Notes: a model not told the origin generated them from the letters alone. A stretch of 64,000 nt of DNA from Telmatospirillum siberiense (GCF_002845745.1 NZ_PIUM01000027.1:1-64000), one strand, 5' to 3'. Shown: positions 17,153 through 27,044, numbered from the stretch's first letter. Made by a program: numbers and translations.

Positions 17153-17243
17153 TGGCGGATGGGGTGGGATTCGAACCCACGATACGCTTTTGACGTATAC
17201 ACACTTTCCAGGCGTGCGCCTTCGACCACTCGGCCACCCATCC
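17153..17243 (-). tRNA. tRNA-Ser (GGA anticodon)
   Basis: On the minus strand a 91 nt cloverleaf with acceptor stem GGATGGG/CCCATCC, anticodon loop CTGGAAA (anticodon GGA, reading UCC/UCU), a long class II variable arm (about 17181-17200), and T-loop GGTTCGAATCC. The discriminator G and a genomically encoded CCA (17153-17155 in complement) complete the 3' end. A terminator follows directly at 17115-17146. Confidence 0.95.
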
Positions 17244-17447
17244 ACGTCCGCCTTGCCCCTTTAGGAAGGAACAAACCCGACCGTCGGATGCGGCCGGGTG
17301 ATGCGAAGCGGGGAAAATATACGACCAACTCCACCTTTGCAACCCTCGCATCCAGGATGGATCATTGAAAAATCATGGCCGTTGTGGCAATTACAACTCA
17401 TCGTTCAACAGCTCAAAAAATGAGCAATTGATAGTCTTGGGGGTCGC

Positions 17448-17741
17448 ATGTTCCTCGGTCGCCTTTTTGGATGGGGACTGCTGGGCTTGGCATTGCTGAT
17501 GGCTTCGGGTGACGTGGTTCTGGCTCTCGGGCCAGGAGATCACGCGGGGCTGCTAACAAGGGACGTTTGGGTGTTATTGGCCGGGCACGCGCCCCAGGCC
17601 GATGCTCCGCCGTCTTCTTTCGGTCATTTGTTGATGGCTTGTCCCGCCTGGGCGGCAGTGGCGCCGCTTGGTGGCATTCTGCTGTGGGCCTGCCGGTCGC
17701 GGCGGCGGCGGCATCGCTTCCACCAGACCTTTTATTCCTGA
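17448..17741 (+). CDS. Small hypothetical membrane protein
   Basis: A 97-residue protein I do not recognise. It has two hydrophobic segments, about 1-27 (LFGWGLLGLALLMASGDVVLAL) and 60-82 (LLMACPAWAAVAPLGGILLWAC), joined by a polar loop, and a basic tail RSRRRRHRFHQ that would sit in the cytoplasm. GGGGGT lies about 7 nt before the ATG. The composition is normal for the genome. The topology (two helices, both ends in the cytoplasm) argues for a real product, but no partner is evident: the neighbours are tRNA-Ser and a repeat. Confidence 0.6.
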   Translation: MFLGRLFGWGLLGLALLMASGDVVLALGPGDHAGLLTRDVWVLLAGHAPQADAPPSSFGHLLMACPAWAAVAPLGGILLWACRSRRRRHRFHQTFYS

Positions 17742-17798
17742 GTTCGAACAGGCGAAGCCATTTTTCAGCGGCGCCGGCCCGGGTTCCGAATGCGTTAC

Positions 17799-17860
17799 CG
17801 TCATTGCCGGACGTGATCCGGCAATCCATGGCGGCATGGACCGACCGACGTCATTGCCGA
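17799..17860 (+). repeat. Dispersed palindromic repeat (CATTGCCGGA family), copy 1
   Basis: CGTCATTGCCGGA-cgtga-TCCGGCAATCCATG, then a second part ending GACCGACGTCATTG. The core is a 9 bp stem ATTGCCGGA/TCCGGCAAT. The same unit occurs inverted at 32020-32078. This type of short interspersed palindrome is common in alphaproteobacterial intergenic DNA. Confidence 0.75.
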
Positions 17861-18183
17861 CAGCCATCCCCGTGTCGAAACCATAAGCCAGACCATCTGA
17901 AAATCCGTATCGGACATGGCGTACAGCCTTGATTCTATTTGTGTTCAGACGATGAAACGTCTTCTGGACACGAAAAGGGCCAACGCCACGAGGCGCGGCG
18001 CGGCTTCATCATGTGGGACCGTGTCCCGCGTGATTCCGTTTTTGGTCCGAAATTTGCTCGATTTTCCCTGTATCCGCGTTTTCGAGCCTTATACCGGCAA
18101 TTTTTTCCATTGAGCGTGTTGGTGTGCGGAGCTCTTTGGAAGGGGAAGGGGGCCGGTAGGCAGTTTCTGCAGGGAGGGGAATT
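17861..18183. other. Intergenic region without a supported gene
   Basis: No coding frame with convincing composition. It holds an imperfect dyad near 17943-17968 and, at the right end, GGAGGGGAA (about 18174-18182), the ribosome-binding site of the next gene. Confidence 0.35.
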
Positions 18184-18879
18184 TTGGATATTTCCAGTAC
18201 GACAAGCGCGACAAGCGCGCAAAATCCGTTGATCAGCAAAGGGCGTCATACGCCCGATTTTTCTCAAATCTTCGCCCTCACTCAGGACGATCATCAGATT
18301 CTGTCGATGCGCGGCTTGAATGCGGACGCGCAGGACGCGGTCGGCGCGGTCTATGCCGAAGGCCGTTCGGCGGTGCAAACCGGGCGGGCGAAGGACTTCC
18401 TGTCGGGCTTGGACACGCAATCCTTAAGTCTGCTGCAAGAGGCGGCAAGCCTCGCCGAGCCTGTCGATGTTGCGTCTTTGTCGGAAGAAGGGGCGGAGAA
18501 CCTCCTCCTCGCGCCGACCGAGGCGGTGGATCTCAACGGTGACGGCATGATCCAAACGGGGGCGTCGCTTGGATTCCAATTTCCCCCGGTCAATGCATCG
18601 CCCGAATTGCGCGCGGCATGGGAGAAGACCACGGCCGGCATGAGCGAGGGCGATGCGGCAACATTGGCGTTAATGATCGGAGGCCCGTCTGTCGCCGTCG
18701 ATGGATCCGATATGAGGATGACGGATTTCTCCGGCAATTTTAACTGGAACGCCTACATGAAACAAATGATCAGCGCGAACGAAGCCGCGGCGCCTTACAA
18801 CACCGCCCAGCAAACGCAAAAGATCAATGATCAGCTTCAGGACTTTTGGTCGGCCCTGAAGGACCAGGGGGTGGCCTGA
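18184..18879 (+). CDS. Hypothetical protein with an EF-hand-like loop
   Basis: A 231-residue soluble protein I do not recognise. It is Ser/Ala/Asp-rich and acidic, without a signal peptide. Residues about 115-125 (DLNGDGMIQTG) match a calcium-binding EF-hand loop (DxNxDGxI). The C-terminus contains a predicted helix (KINDQLQDFWSALKDQG). The start is inferred to be TTG at 18184, with GGAGGGG immediately upstream at good spacing; no ATG lies between it and the Ser/Thr-rich N-terminus. It is convergent to lepA, and a hairpin (18970-18993) separates them. Function unknown; calcium-responsive or cell-surface roles are only possibilities. Confidence 0.72.
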   Translation: MDISSTTSATSAQNPLISKGRHTPDFSQIFALTQDDHQILSMRGLNADAQDAVGAVYAEGRSAVQTGRAKDFLSGLDTQSLSLLQEAASLAEPVDVASLSEEGAENLLLAPTEAVDLNGDGMIQTGASLGFQFPPVNASPELRAAWEKTTAGMSEGDAATLALMIGGPSVAVDGSDMRMTDFSGNFNWNAYMKQMISANEAAAPYNTAQQTQKINDQLQDFWSALKDQGVA

Positions 18880-18969
18880 GGGGAAAACCGCCCGGCGCTT
18901 GAGGGCGGCGGCGATCCGTTCCGGTCACCGGGATTTGGTATTTGGGGCGCTTCGGACTTTATCGAGACA

Positions 18970-18993
18970 GGGCCTGTTGATTTCAACAGGCCC
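18970..18993. terminator. Hairpin between the EF-hand-like gene and lepA
   Basis: GGGCCTGTT-GATTTC-AACAGGCCC, a perfect 9 bp stem overlapping the last base of the lepA stop codon. No strong T-tract follows on either strand, so it may be a weak or factor-dependent terminator for the two convergent genes. Confidence 0.45.
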
Positions 18994-20795
18994 TAATCGT
19001 CACCCATCTTCAGGGCGGCGAGGAATGCCGATTGCGGAATTTCCACCTTGCCGAACTGCCGCATCCGCTTCTTGCCTTCCTTCTGCTTCTCGAGAAGCTT
19101 GCGCTTGCGGCTGACGTCGCCGCCATAGCATTTGGCGAGAACGTCCTTCCTGAGCGCCGACAGGCTCTCGCGGGCGACGATGCGACCGCCGATGGCGGCC
19201 TGGATGGCGATCTGGAACATCTGCCGGGGAATGAGATCCTTGAGGCGGGTGCAGATCTGGCGCCCGCGCGATTCGGCCTGACCCTTGTGGGCGATGAAGG
19301 CCAGCGCGTCCACCGGTTCGGCATTGACCAGGATGGTCACCTTGACCAGATCGCTTTCCTGATAGCTGTCGATCTCGTAATCGAAGCTGGCATAACCGCG
19401 GCTGATCGACTTCAGTCGATCGTAAAAATCAAAAACGATCTCGTTCAACGGCAGGCGATAGACCACCATGGCCCGGTTGCCGGCGTAGGTCAGGTCGAGC
19501 TGAACGCCGCGCCGCTCGGTGCAGAGCTGTAAGATCGGCCCCAGGAATTCGTCCGGCACCATGATGGTGGCCTTGATCCACGGTTCCTCGATCTTGGCCA
19601 TCTTGGTCACTTCCGGCATATCCGCCGGATTGTGCAATTGGACCTGCTCGCCGTTGGTCAACTCGATGCGATAGACCACCGAGGGGGCGGTGGTGATCAG
19701 GTCGAGGTTGAACTCCCGCTCCAATCGCTCCTGGATGATCTCCAGATGCAACAGGCCCAGGAAACCGCAGCGGAATCCGAAGCCCAGGGCGGCGGACGTC
19801 TCGGCCTCATATTCGAAGCTGGCGTCATTCAACCGAAGCTTGGACAGGGAATCGCGCAAATCCTCGAAGTCGGCGGCGTCGACCGGGAACAGGCCGCAGA
19901 ACACCACCGGCACATTGGGCTTGAATCCGGGCAACGGCTTGTCGGCCGGGCGCTTCTCGTCGGTGATGGTGTCGCCCACCTCGCAGTCGGCCACGGCCTT
20001 GATCGACGCCTGGAGGAAACCGATCTCGCCGGGATTGAGGGCGTCGACCTGCACCATCTTCGGAGTGAAATAGCCGACACCGTCCACCTGATAGCTGGCG
20101 CCGGTGTTCATCATGCGGATCTTCTGGCCCTTCCGCAGGATGCCATGCTTGACCCGCACCAGGATGATCACGCCGAGATAACTGTCGTACCAACTGTCGA
20201 CCAGCAGCGCCTGCAGCGGCGCGTCGGCGTCGCCTTGCGGCGAGGGCAGCCGGGTCACCAGCGCCTCCAGCACGTCCTCGATGCCCAGACCCGTCTTCGC
20301 CGAGATCATCACGGCGTTCGACGTGTCGAGGCCGATGACGTCCTCGATCTGCTGCTTGATCCGCTCGGGCTCGGCGGCGGGCAGGTCGATCTTGTTGAGA
20401 ACCGGCACGATCTCGTGATTGTTTTCGATCGCCTGATAGACGTTGGCCAGGGTCTGCGCCTCGACGCCCTGGCTTGCGTCGACGACCAGCAGGGATCCCT
20501 CGCAAGCGGCAAGCGACCGGCTGACCTCATAGGCGAAGTCGACGTGGCCGGGCGTATCCATCAAATTCAGTTCGTAGGTTTCCCCATCCTTGGCCTTGTA
20601 GGCCAGACGTACCGTCTGCGCCTTGATGGTGATCCCCCGCTCGCGCTCGATATCCATCGAATCGAGGATCTGGTCGCGCATCTCGCGTTCCTCGATGCCT
20701 CCGCATTTCTGGATCAGGCGATCGGCCAGCGTCGACTTGCCATGGTCGATGTGGGCAATGATGGCGAAGTTGCGAATATGCTTAAGATCTGTCAT
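18993..20795 (-). CDS. lepA: Elongation factor 4 (LepA)
   Basis: A ribosome-binding GTPase that acts on stalled or mistranslocated ribosomes. The 600-residue length is exact for the family. The GTPase domain carries G1 [10 protein letters not shown] (15-24), G2 [13 protein letters not shown]3 DTPGHVDF (80-87) and G4 NKID. Domains II and III and the LepA-specific C-terminal domain (ending [19 protein letters not shown].. at about 570-590) are complete. It is a single gene; the upstream 100 bp contains the start of a repeat element. It is convergent with the EF-hand-like gene. Confidence 0.98.
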   Translation of the reverse strand: MTDLKHIRNFAIIAHIDHGKSTLADRLIQKCGGIEEREMRDQILDSMDIERERGITIKAQTVRLAYKAKDGETYELNLMDTPGHVDFAYEVSRSLAACEGSLLVVDASQGVEAQTLANVYQAIENNHEIVPVLNKIDLPAAEPERIKQQIEDVIGLDTSNAVMISAKTGLGIEDVLEALVTRLPSPQGDADAPLQALLVDSWYDSYLGVIILVRVKHGILRKGQKIRMMNTGASYQVDGVGYFTPKMVQVDALNPGEIGFLQASIKAVADCEVGDTITDEKRPADKPLPGFKPNVPVVFCGLFPVDAADFEDLRDSLSKLRLNDASFEYEAETSAALGFGFRCGFLGLLHLEIIQERLEREFNLDLITTAPSVVYRIELTNGEQVQLHNPADMPEVTKMAKIEEPWIKATIMVPDEFLGPILQLCTERRGVQLDLTYAGNRAMVVYRLPLNEIVFDFYDRLKSISRGYASFDYEIDSYQESDLVKVTILVNAEPVDALAFIAHKGQAESRGRQICTRLKDLIPRQMFQIAIQAAIGGRIVARESLSALRKDVLAKCYGGDVSRKRKLLEKQKEGKKRMRQFGKVEIPQSAFLAALKMGDD

Positions 20796-20895
20796 CGGTC
20801 TCGGCAGCTAAAGGGTTTGCCGGAACATAGGGCACAAGCGATCCGGGAGCAATGGGGGAAGCGGCCACGAGGTCCGTCCCGGCGCCCGGCGACAT

Positions 20896-21107
20896 CTTAT
20901 ACCAAGTCTCGATGAGGATGCCTCATCGAGACTTGGTCTGGCCCATTGAGGGCCCGCGCCATCGTTGGCGCGAAGCCGTGCAGCCCGAAGGGCAAACGAC
21001 GCCGCAGGCGGGCCGAAGGCCGAGCGAAGCGAGCAACGGATACGGATGTATCCCGCCCGGCGCTTGAGGGGCGCTGATCAGTTTTGATCAGCGCAGGTTG
21101 GTATAAG
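20896..21107. repeat. 212 bp element with terminal inverted repeats and internal hairpins
   Basis: Bounded by CTTATACCAA (20896-20905) and TTGGTATAAG (21098-21107), a 10 bp perfect terminal inverted repeat. The left end is a 17 bp perfect hairpin (20901-20917/20921-20937, loop ATG) and the right end a 10 bp hairpin GCGCTGATCA-GTTT-TGATCAGCGC. The internal module GGATACGGATGTATCC-CGCCCGGCGCTTGAGG recurs in modified form at 58576-58605. There is no open frame for a transposase, so it looks like a MITE-like non-autonomous element. Its right end supplies the AAGGA ribosome-binding site of otsB. Confidence 0.6.
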
Positions 21108-21116
21108 GACTCCATC

Positions 21117-21857
21117 ATGCATGATACCGGCAAGACGCTTTCCCCTCCGCCCGCCCCCGATCCGTGTTGGGCCTGGTTCCTCGATATCGACGGCACATTG
21201 ATCGAACTGACCGGGGAACCCTCGTCGCTGCGCAAGCCTCACCGCCTGCCCGAACTGCTGGAGGCGTTGCGGCGGCGCGTCGGCGGCGCCGTCGCGCTGG
21301 TCAGCGGACGATCCGTCTCCAACATGCGCGCCTTGATCGCGCCGGCCGAGCTGCCCCTCGCCGGCTGCCACGGTCTGGAGCGGCGGCTGGCCGACGGACG
21401 CATGCTGCGCGCCCCCTCCTCGCCCCTGCTGGCAGAGGCGCGCGCCACATTGCGGGCCTTCGCCGACGACCATCCGGGGGTTTTTCTCGAAGACAAGGAA
21501 TGCACCCTGGCTCTGCATTACCGGCAGGTGCCGCATCTGGAATGGGCATGCCGGGACGCCGTCGAACGGACGGTGTCGGGAGACCTCGGCATGCTTTCCG
21601 GCAAGATGGTCTACGAAGTAAAACCCCGGAATTTCAGCAAGGGGACCGCCCTCCGATCCTTCATGGAGAGCACGCCCTTCCAAGGACGCCGCCCGGTCTT
21701 CCTCGGCGACGACTTGACCGACGAGGACGGCTTCGAAGCCGCCGCGGCGTTGGGCGGCATCGGCATTCTGGTGGGACCGGTCCGTCCAACCCGCGCGGAG
21801 TTCCGCCTCGCCGACGTCCCCTCGCTGCACGCCTGGCTGGCCGCTCTCGGACTATGA
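21117..21857 (+). CDS. otsB: Trehalose-6-phosphate phosphatase
   Basis: Dephosphorylates trehalose-6-phosphate to trehalose in the cytosol, the second step of the OtsAB pathway. The 246-residue HAD-family protein has the nucleophile motif DIDGTLIE (22-29), SGRS (motif II), the conserved Lys in VYEVKPRNFSKGTAL, and GDDLTDEDGF (motif IV). The ATG at 21117 lies 8 nt after AAGGA, which is the end of the preceding repeat element, so that element forms the immediate 5' UTR. otsA follows about 500 bp downstream on the same strand, with a small opposite-strand lipoprotein gene between. Confidence 0.95.
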   Translation: MHDTGKTLSPPPAPDPCWAWFLDIDGTLIELTGEPSSLRKPHRLPELLEALRRRVGGAVALVSGRSVSNMRALIAPAELPLAGCHGLERRLADGRMLRAPSSPLLAEARATLRAFADDHPGVFLEDKECTLALHYRQVPHLEWACRDAVERTVSGDLGMLSGKMVYEVKPRNFSKGTALRSFMESTPFQGRRPVFLGDDLTDEDGFEAAAALGGIGILVGPVRPTRAEFRLADVPSLHAWLAALGL

Positions 21858-21869
21858 CGGCGGGAAAAT

Positions 21870-22097
21870 TCAGTTTGCCGGCGGCGTCGCCGTATAGCCC
21901 CGGGCACATTCGGGAGCCTGCTCGACGGCGGCGTGGAATTGCGCCAGCGTGGGAGCGCTGATCACGACGCTTTGACCGCCATTCCCGCAAGTGGTGGACC
22001 ATACATTGGACATCCGGACCACCTTCACGTCGGAAGAGGCACAAGCGGATACTCCCAGCAAAACACCGGCGGTAAGAAAGAGAGAAATTCTGTTCAT
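21870..22097 (-). CDS. Small hypothetical lipoprotein
   Basis: A 75-residue exported lipoprotein. MNRISLFLTAGVLLGVSAC is a type II signal peptide with lipobox GVSAC and modified Cys at residue 19. The mature part (about 56 residues, CASSDVKVVRMSNVWSTTCG...) has two further cysteines (STTCGN and APECAR) that could form a disulfide, and no recognisable domain. It lies between otsB and otsA on the opposite strand, ending 12 bp from the otsB stop, so the two are convergent. Function unknown. Confidence 0.7.
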   Translation of the reverse strand: MNRISLFLTAGVLLGVSACASSDVKVVRMSNVWSTTCGNGGQSVVISAPTLAQFHAAVEQAPECARGYTATPPAN

Positions 22098-22208
22098 GGT
22101 AACGATGACCTTAATGGGACAAGACTGACCTGCTTACGCGCCGCCCGACTATAATGAAGGCGGCGGCGCATGCAAGGTCCGGCCCGCCCGTGGAAAGTAA
22201 TCATCCCG

Positions 22209-22238
22209 CAGGGCAATCGGGTGAACCCGCTTACCCTG
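22209..22238. repeat. Degenerate palindrome related to the 58621 hairpin
   Basis: CAGGGCAATCGGGT-GA-ACCCGCTTACCCTG, 14 bp arms with two mismatches. It is nearly identical to the perfect palindrome at 58621-58652 and to the partial copy at 58473-58491. It lies in the 5' region of otsA, upstream of its chosen start. Confidence 0.6.
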
Positions 22239-22361
22239 AATCATCCCGGCCATCGTGTCGCCACAATCAACATATCAAATAAGATCGATCTTATTTTCGA
22301 ATATAAGGACGCCAAGTCGCATCTGCGCGACGACGCTTCTTCCTTGAAAGAGGCCGCGACC

Positions 22362-24569
22362 ATGAGAATGACGCTCAGATTCGCCCTCCCCCTTCTTCTC
22401 ATTCTTGGCGGCATCACCTGGGCGGCATCGCCGCTGATGGCCAATCTGGTCGATCGCTGGTTTCGCGGAGACGTCGAGTCGCATGCCCAATTGCTTTTCG
22501 ATTCCCTCAAAGACTCCCTGACGGGCGATCTCACCGAAGACCAGATCGCCACGCTCATCAGCCGGATCAACGGCGACAAGCATCTCCTGGCTCTCGGGCT
22601 TTGCACCCCCGAAGGACAATTGACCCGCCGTTCCGCCGGATGGCCGCCGCCGCTCGGCTGCCCGGCCACGCCTCCCGACCGGGGACGGGCTTTCACGAAA
22701 GGCCGCCTGAAGAGCGGACCAATTCTGACATCCGCCTTCGCCCTGCCGTCGCAAGGTCCGACCTCCGGCTATCTGGTGTTCGTTCATGACCTTCGCTTCA
22801 TCGATGACCGCAGCCGCTGGGCGGAGGCCTACACGGTCGGATTGTTTGCCCTGCTGGCGACGGTGGCGGTGGCGGTGGCCGTCCTGATCACCAGGCTGAC
22901 CATGCGGGGCTGGGTCAAGGCCGTCCGCGAAGGCCTGGCCAACACCGCGGATGCCCGATTGCCGCCGTCCCCGGAAATCGCCTCGCTGGTCGGCGACGTT
23001 CAGAAAATGTTGCGAGACGGCGAGGGACAACGCGAACCCTCCGAAATGATTCGCGTCGACTGGACGGCGGACAGCCTGAAGCACCTTTTGAAGACGGAAC
23101 TGCCCGATGCCGAGGTTATCGTCGTCTCCAACCGCGAACCCTACATTCACAACGACGTCGATGGCGAAATCCGGATTCAGCGCCCCGCCAGCGGTCTGGT
23201 CACCGCGCTCGAACCCATCACGCGAGCCTGCGGCGGCATCTGGATCGCCCATGGCAGCGGTTCGGCCGATAGGCGCAGCGTCGATGAAAAGGATCACGTG
23301 GCCGTCCCTCCCGACGCCCCCTCCTATGTGCTGCGCCGCATCTGGCTGACCGACGAGGAGGTGGAGGGTTACTACTTCGGGCTGGCCAACGAGGGTTTGT
23401 GGCCGCTTTGCCACATCGCCTTCATCCGCCCCGCCTTCCGCGCGGCCGATTGGCAGCATTATGTCGCGGTCAACCGAAAATTCGCCGATGCGATCGTCGC
23501 CGAAGCCAAAAGCCCGAATCCCCTGGTCCTGGTCCAGGACTATCATTTCGCCCTGGTGCCGAAGATGGTCCGCGAGAGCCTGCCCGACGCCACCATCATC
23601 ACCTTCTGGCATATCCCCTGGCCCAACCCGGAAATGTTCAGCATCTGCCCCTGGCGCGAGGAGATTCTCTCGGGCCTGCTCAGCAGTTCGATCCTGGGTT
23701 TCCACACCCAGTTCCATTGCATCAATTTCCTGGACTCGGTGGACCGCTTTCTCGAATGCCATATCGACCGTGAACACAGCACCGTCACCACCGGGGCGAG
23801 CACCACCCTGATCCGCCCCTATCCCATTTCCATCGAATGGCCGGCCGCCGCTCTCGCCGGCCAGCCCGATATCGCCGGATGCCGCAAGGCCGTTTACGCA
23901 AAATTCAACCTGTCGGAGGACATCCGGCTGGCGATCGGTGTCGAACGGTTCGACTACACCAAGGGCATCCCTGATCGTTTCCGCGCCGTCGAAAGCCTGC
24001 TGGAGAACCATCCCGAATGGATCGGGCGTTTCTGCCTGCTGCAAATCGCGGCGCCGAGCCGCGCCCAATTGGCCGCCTATCAGGCCGTCCAGGTCGAAGC
24101 GCAGGACGTCGCCCGGGCGATCAACGACCGCTTCGGCCGGGATGGATGGCAGCCCATCATTCTGATCGCCCGCCATCACGACGCCGCCGAGATATGCACG
24201 CTGTTTCGCGCCGCCGATCTTTGCGTGGTCACCAGCCTGCACGACGGGATGAATCTGGTGGCCAAGGAATTCGTCGCCGCCCGCGACGATGACGACGGAG
24301 TGCTGATTCTCAGCACTTTCGCCGGCGCGTCACGCGAACTGCTGGAGGCGCTGATCGTCAATCCCTACGACATCCGGGGCATGGGCGAAGCCATTCATCA
24401 GGGGCTGAGCATGTCTTCGGATCAGCGGCGGGACCGCATGCGGCTGATGCGCGAGATGGTCGCCGAATACAACATCTATTTCTGGGCCGGCCGCATGCTG
24501 ATGGACGCCGCCCGCATACGGAAACGGCAAGGCATCGAAAAACCCCTCGATAACGGTGAGCCCATATGA
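22362..24569 (+). CDS. otsA: Membrane-anchored trehalose-6-phosphate synthase
   Basis: Transfers glucose from UDP-glucose (or another NDP-glucose) to glucose-6-phosphate. The 735-residue protein has an N-terminal extension before the GT20 enzyme: a transmembrane helix (about 5-23, [19 protein letters not shown]), a roughly 130-residue periplasmic segment, a second helix (about 155-180, [21 protein letters not shown]) and a HAMP-like linker, as in sensor proteins. GT20 starts near residue 248 ([12 protein letters not shown]) and has [24 protein letters not shown], and [14 protein letters not shown]. The ATG at 22362 follows AGAGG; an in-frame start at 22170 would translate through an intergenic repeat and is less likely. 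The stop overlaps the GH15 start (ATGA). Confidence 0.92.
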   Translation: MRMTLRFALPLLLILGGITWAASPLMANLVDRWFRGDVESHAQLLFDSLKDSLTGDLTEDQIATLISRINGDKHLLALGLCTPEGQLTRRSAGWPPPLGCPATPPDRGRAFTKGRLKSGPILTSAFALPSQGPTSGYLVFVHDLRFIDDRSRWAEAYTVGLFALLATVAVAVAVLITRLTMRGWVKAVREGLANTADARLPPSPEIASLVGDVQKMLRDGEGQREPSEMIRVDWTADSLKHLLKTELPDAEVIVVSNREPYIHNDVDGEIRIQRPASGLVTALEPITRACGGIWIAHGSGSADRRSVDEKDHVAVPPDAPSYVLRRIWLTDEEVEGYYFGLANEGLWPLCHIAFIRPAFRAADWQHYVAVNRKFADAIVAEAKSPNPLVLVQDYHFALVPKMVRESLPDATIITFWHIPWPNPEMFSICPWREEILSGLLSSSILGFHTQFHCINFLDSVDRFLECHIDREHSTVTTGASTTLIRPYPISIEWPAAALAGQPDIAGCRKAVYAKFNLSEDIRLAIGVERFDYTKGIPDRFRAVESLLENHPEWIGRFCLLQIAAPSRAQLAAYQAVQVEAQDVARAINDRFGRDGWQPIILIARHHDAAEICTLFRAADLCVVTSLHDGMNLVAKEFVAARDDDDGVLILSTFAGASRELLEALIVNPYDIRGMGEAIHQGLSMSSDQRRDRMRLMREMVAEYNIYFWAGRMLMDAARIRKRQGIEKPLDNGEPI

Positions 24570-26368
24570 CCTCTCTCGATCTCGGCGTCATCGGCAATGG
24601 CGCCGTCGCCGCTTTGGTTGACGCCTCCGCCACCATCAATTGGTGGGGCTTTCCCCGCCTCGACGGCGACCCCGTCTTTCTCAGCCTGATCAATGGAGGG
24701 AAGGACGGGGACGGGCAAGACGGGCCGGCGAACGGCTTTTTCTCCCTCGATCTCGCCTCCCAGATCCATGCCGAACAGATTTATCTGCCCAACAGCGCAA
24801 TCCTGCGTACAACCCTTTACGACGATGACGGCGGCGTGGCGGAGATCACCGACTTCGCACCGCGCTTCGTCTTGTACGAACGGATCTACCGGCCGCCGAT
24901 GCTGATCCGTCAGATCCGCCCCATTCGCGGGCGTCCGCGCCTGCGCATCAGGGTCCGTCCCTGCTTCCAGTATGGCGAACTGCTGCCCCAGATTACCCGG
25001 GGCAGCAATCACATCCGTTATGTCGGCGCCTCGCAAACGCTGCGGCTGACCACCGATGCGCCGATCTCCTATATTCTCGAGGAACGCCATTTCCTGGTCG
25101 ACCAGCCCTTGACCTTGATCATCGGCCCGGACGAAAGCCTGCGGGAAGACATCGAACGGACGGCGCGCGACCTGTTCGAGCGGACCCTCGATCACTGGCG
25201 CGGCTGGGTCCGCTCCCTTTCCATTCCCTTCGAATGGCAAGACGCCGTCATCCGCTCGGCCATCACCCTGAAACTTTGCAATTTCGAAGAAACCGGGGCC
25301 ATCGTCGCGGCCTTGACCACATCGATCCCCGAAGCGCCGGACAGCCGCAGAAACTGGGACTACCGGTTCTGCTGGCTCCGTGACGCTTATTTCGTCATCC
25401 ACGCCCTCAACCGGCTCGGCGTGACCCGCACCATGGAAAATTATCTGGGCTTCATCACGAATATCGTCGACGAATCCAGAGAGCACGCCCTGCGCCCCGT
25501 CTACGGCATCAGCCGCGAAAGCGGCATCGAGGAGCGGGAATCCGCCACCCTCGCCGGCTATCGCGGACAACTGCCGGTTCGGATCGGCAATCAGGCCAGC
25601 GGACAGATTCAAAACGATGTCTACGGCAGCGTCGTGCTGGCCGCCACTCATGCGTTTTTCGACCATCGACTGATCCGCCCGGGCAATGCCGAGTTGTTCG
25701 AACGCCTGGAACTTCTCGGAAAAAAAGCCATTCACGCCTTCGACAAGCCGGATGCCGGCCCGTGGGAGCTGCGCACCATCGCCGCCGTGCATACCTTCTC
25801 CAGCGTCATGTGCTGGGCCGCATGCGACCGGTTGTCGAAGGTGGCCGCCGTTCTCGACCGTCCCGAGCGCGCCGGCTGGTGGCGCAAGCAGGCCAATCGT
25901 CTCCATGCGGTCATCTGCGAGCATGCCTGGAACCCGCGTCTGGGACATTTCGTCTCGCAGTTCGACGGCGAGGAATTGGACGCCACCTTGCTGCTGCTCC
26001 ACGAGTTGAACTTCCTGTCGGCCGCCGATCCGCGCTTCGTCGCCACCGTGGAGGCCATCGGACGCGACCTCAGGCGCGGCGATTTTTTGTTCCGCTACAA
26101 GACCAGTGACGACTTCGGGATTCCGGAAACCACCTTCGTCATCTGCGGTTTCTGGTATGTCGACGCGCTTGCCGCCCTGGGACGGCGCGAGGAGGCGCGA
26201 AGCCTGTTCGAAAGCATGCTGGCACGGCGCAATCCCCTGGGCCTGCTCTCCGAGGACATCGCCCCCGAAAGCGGAACCCTTTGGGGCAACTTTCCGCAGA
26301 CCTATTCCATGGTCGGACTGGTGAACTCGGCCATGCGTCTCTCCGCCCCGTGGGAGGATGCCTTCTAG
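24566..26368 (+). CDS. Glycoside hydrolase family 15 protein (trehalase/glucoamylase-like)
   Basis: A 600-residue GH15 enzyme. The N-terminal beta-sandwich domain (about 1-210, beginning DLGVIGNGAVAALVDASATINWWGFPR) is the type seen in bacterial GH15 trehalases. The (alpha/alpha)6 catalytic domain follows with RRNWDYRFCWLRDAYF (about 258-273), IGNQASGQIQNDVYGSV and GLLSEDIAPESG (about 555-566). It overlaps otsA by ATGA, so synthesis is coupled. In this context it most likely hydrolyses trehalose or a related alpha-glucoside, closing a trehalose synthesis/turnover cycle, but substrate specificity is not readable from the sequence. Confidence 0.93.
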   Translation: MTSLDLGVIGNGAVAALVDASATINWWGFPRLDGDPVFLSLINGGKDGDGQDGPANGFFSLDLASQIHAEQIYLPNSAILRTTLYDDDGGVAEITDFAPRFVLYERIYRPPMLIRQIRPIRGRPRLRIRVRPCFQYGELLPQITRGSNHIRYVGASQTLRLTTDAPISYILEERHFLVDQPLTLIIGPDESLREDIERTARDLFERTLDHWRGWVRSLSIPFEWQDAVIRSAITLKLCNFEETGAIVAALTTSIPEAPDSRRNWDYRFCWLRDAYFVIHALNRLGVTRTMENYLGFITNIVDESREHALRPVYGISRESGIEERESATLAGYRGQLPVRIGNQASGQIQNDVYGSVVLAATHAFFDHRLIRPGNAELFERLELLGKKAIHAFDKPDAGPWELRTIAAVHTFSSVMCWAACDRLSKVAAVLDRPERAGWWRKQANRLHAVICEHAWNPRLGHFVSQFDGEELDATLLLLHELNFLSAADPRFVATVEAIGRDLRRGDFLFRYKTSDDFGIPETTFVICGFWYVDALAALGRREEARSLFESMLARRNPLGLLSEDIAPESGTLWGNFPQTYSMVGLVNSAMRLSAPWEDAF

Positions 26369-26473
26369 GAGCTGTGGACATTTAGCAGCGTGGTCATGCC
26401 CATTGATGGGGAGCGCCTTAAGGCTTCTCCCGTTTCCTCCGGCTCCCCGATGGCATGCAAGGAACCCCCGGAT

Positions 26474-26638
26474 ATTTTGAACCACCAAGGCACCAAGTCA
26501 CCAAGGCGTCTTTCGGATCCGCCGGCGGCAGCCAATCCGCGCCGCAGGCATTTGCCCGACAGCGGATGATGGGACGGGAAAATGCCAGTGGCACACTCCG
26601 CCACCTTGGTGACTTGGTGCCTTGGTGGTTCATCAAAA
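26474..26638. repeat. Long inverted repeat built of CACCAAGG units
   Basis: Perfect 28 bp arms at 26479-26506 and 26604-26631 flank a 97 bp centre. Each arm is itself made of tandem units of the type ACCAAG (ACCACCAAGGCACCAAGT...). The region downstream of GH15 up to the zeta gene (26369-27044) holds no gene I can support. Such CACCAAGG arrays are a known type of bacterial intergenic repeat. Confidence 0.75.
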
Positions 26639-27044
26639 GCCGGAGCGCACAGGAACGATCAAGAGGCCGAACTCCATCCGGCCAATCGCCAATTGTCCAC
26701 AGGCCCTAAAACCGCGCAAGCGCATGGGCGCCTACTTTGAGACCGGCCATTTCGTTTCGCCTCGGCACCGTTTATCCGGTCGTTTCGGAACACACCACTG
26801 CTCATGCAGTTATTCCCGTGTCTTTTTCAGAGGCAACATCTTTGGCCTCACCATCGATCTCCCGGCGGCCGGCGCCGTCTTTCGTCCAGAACCTCGACGC
26901 ACGGCCCCCCCCTGCAATAGGGGCTATGGCCGAGGCATGACTTGTCTTGGGCATTGCGGCGCACCATCTGTCCCGGGAACCTGCCGACTGGACCAGCCGC
27001 TACGGTCGGCGTAAAATTAATCGGCACAGAACAAGGAGCTCGCC

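Noticed and set aside
20881-21116. A short minus-strand ORF antisense to otsB's 5' region
   Set aside because: It runs through the terminal-inverted-repeat element and has no motif; treated as non-coding repeat.
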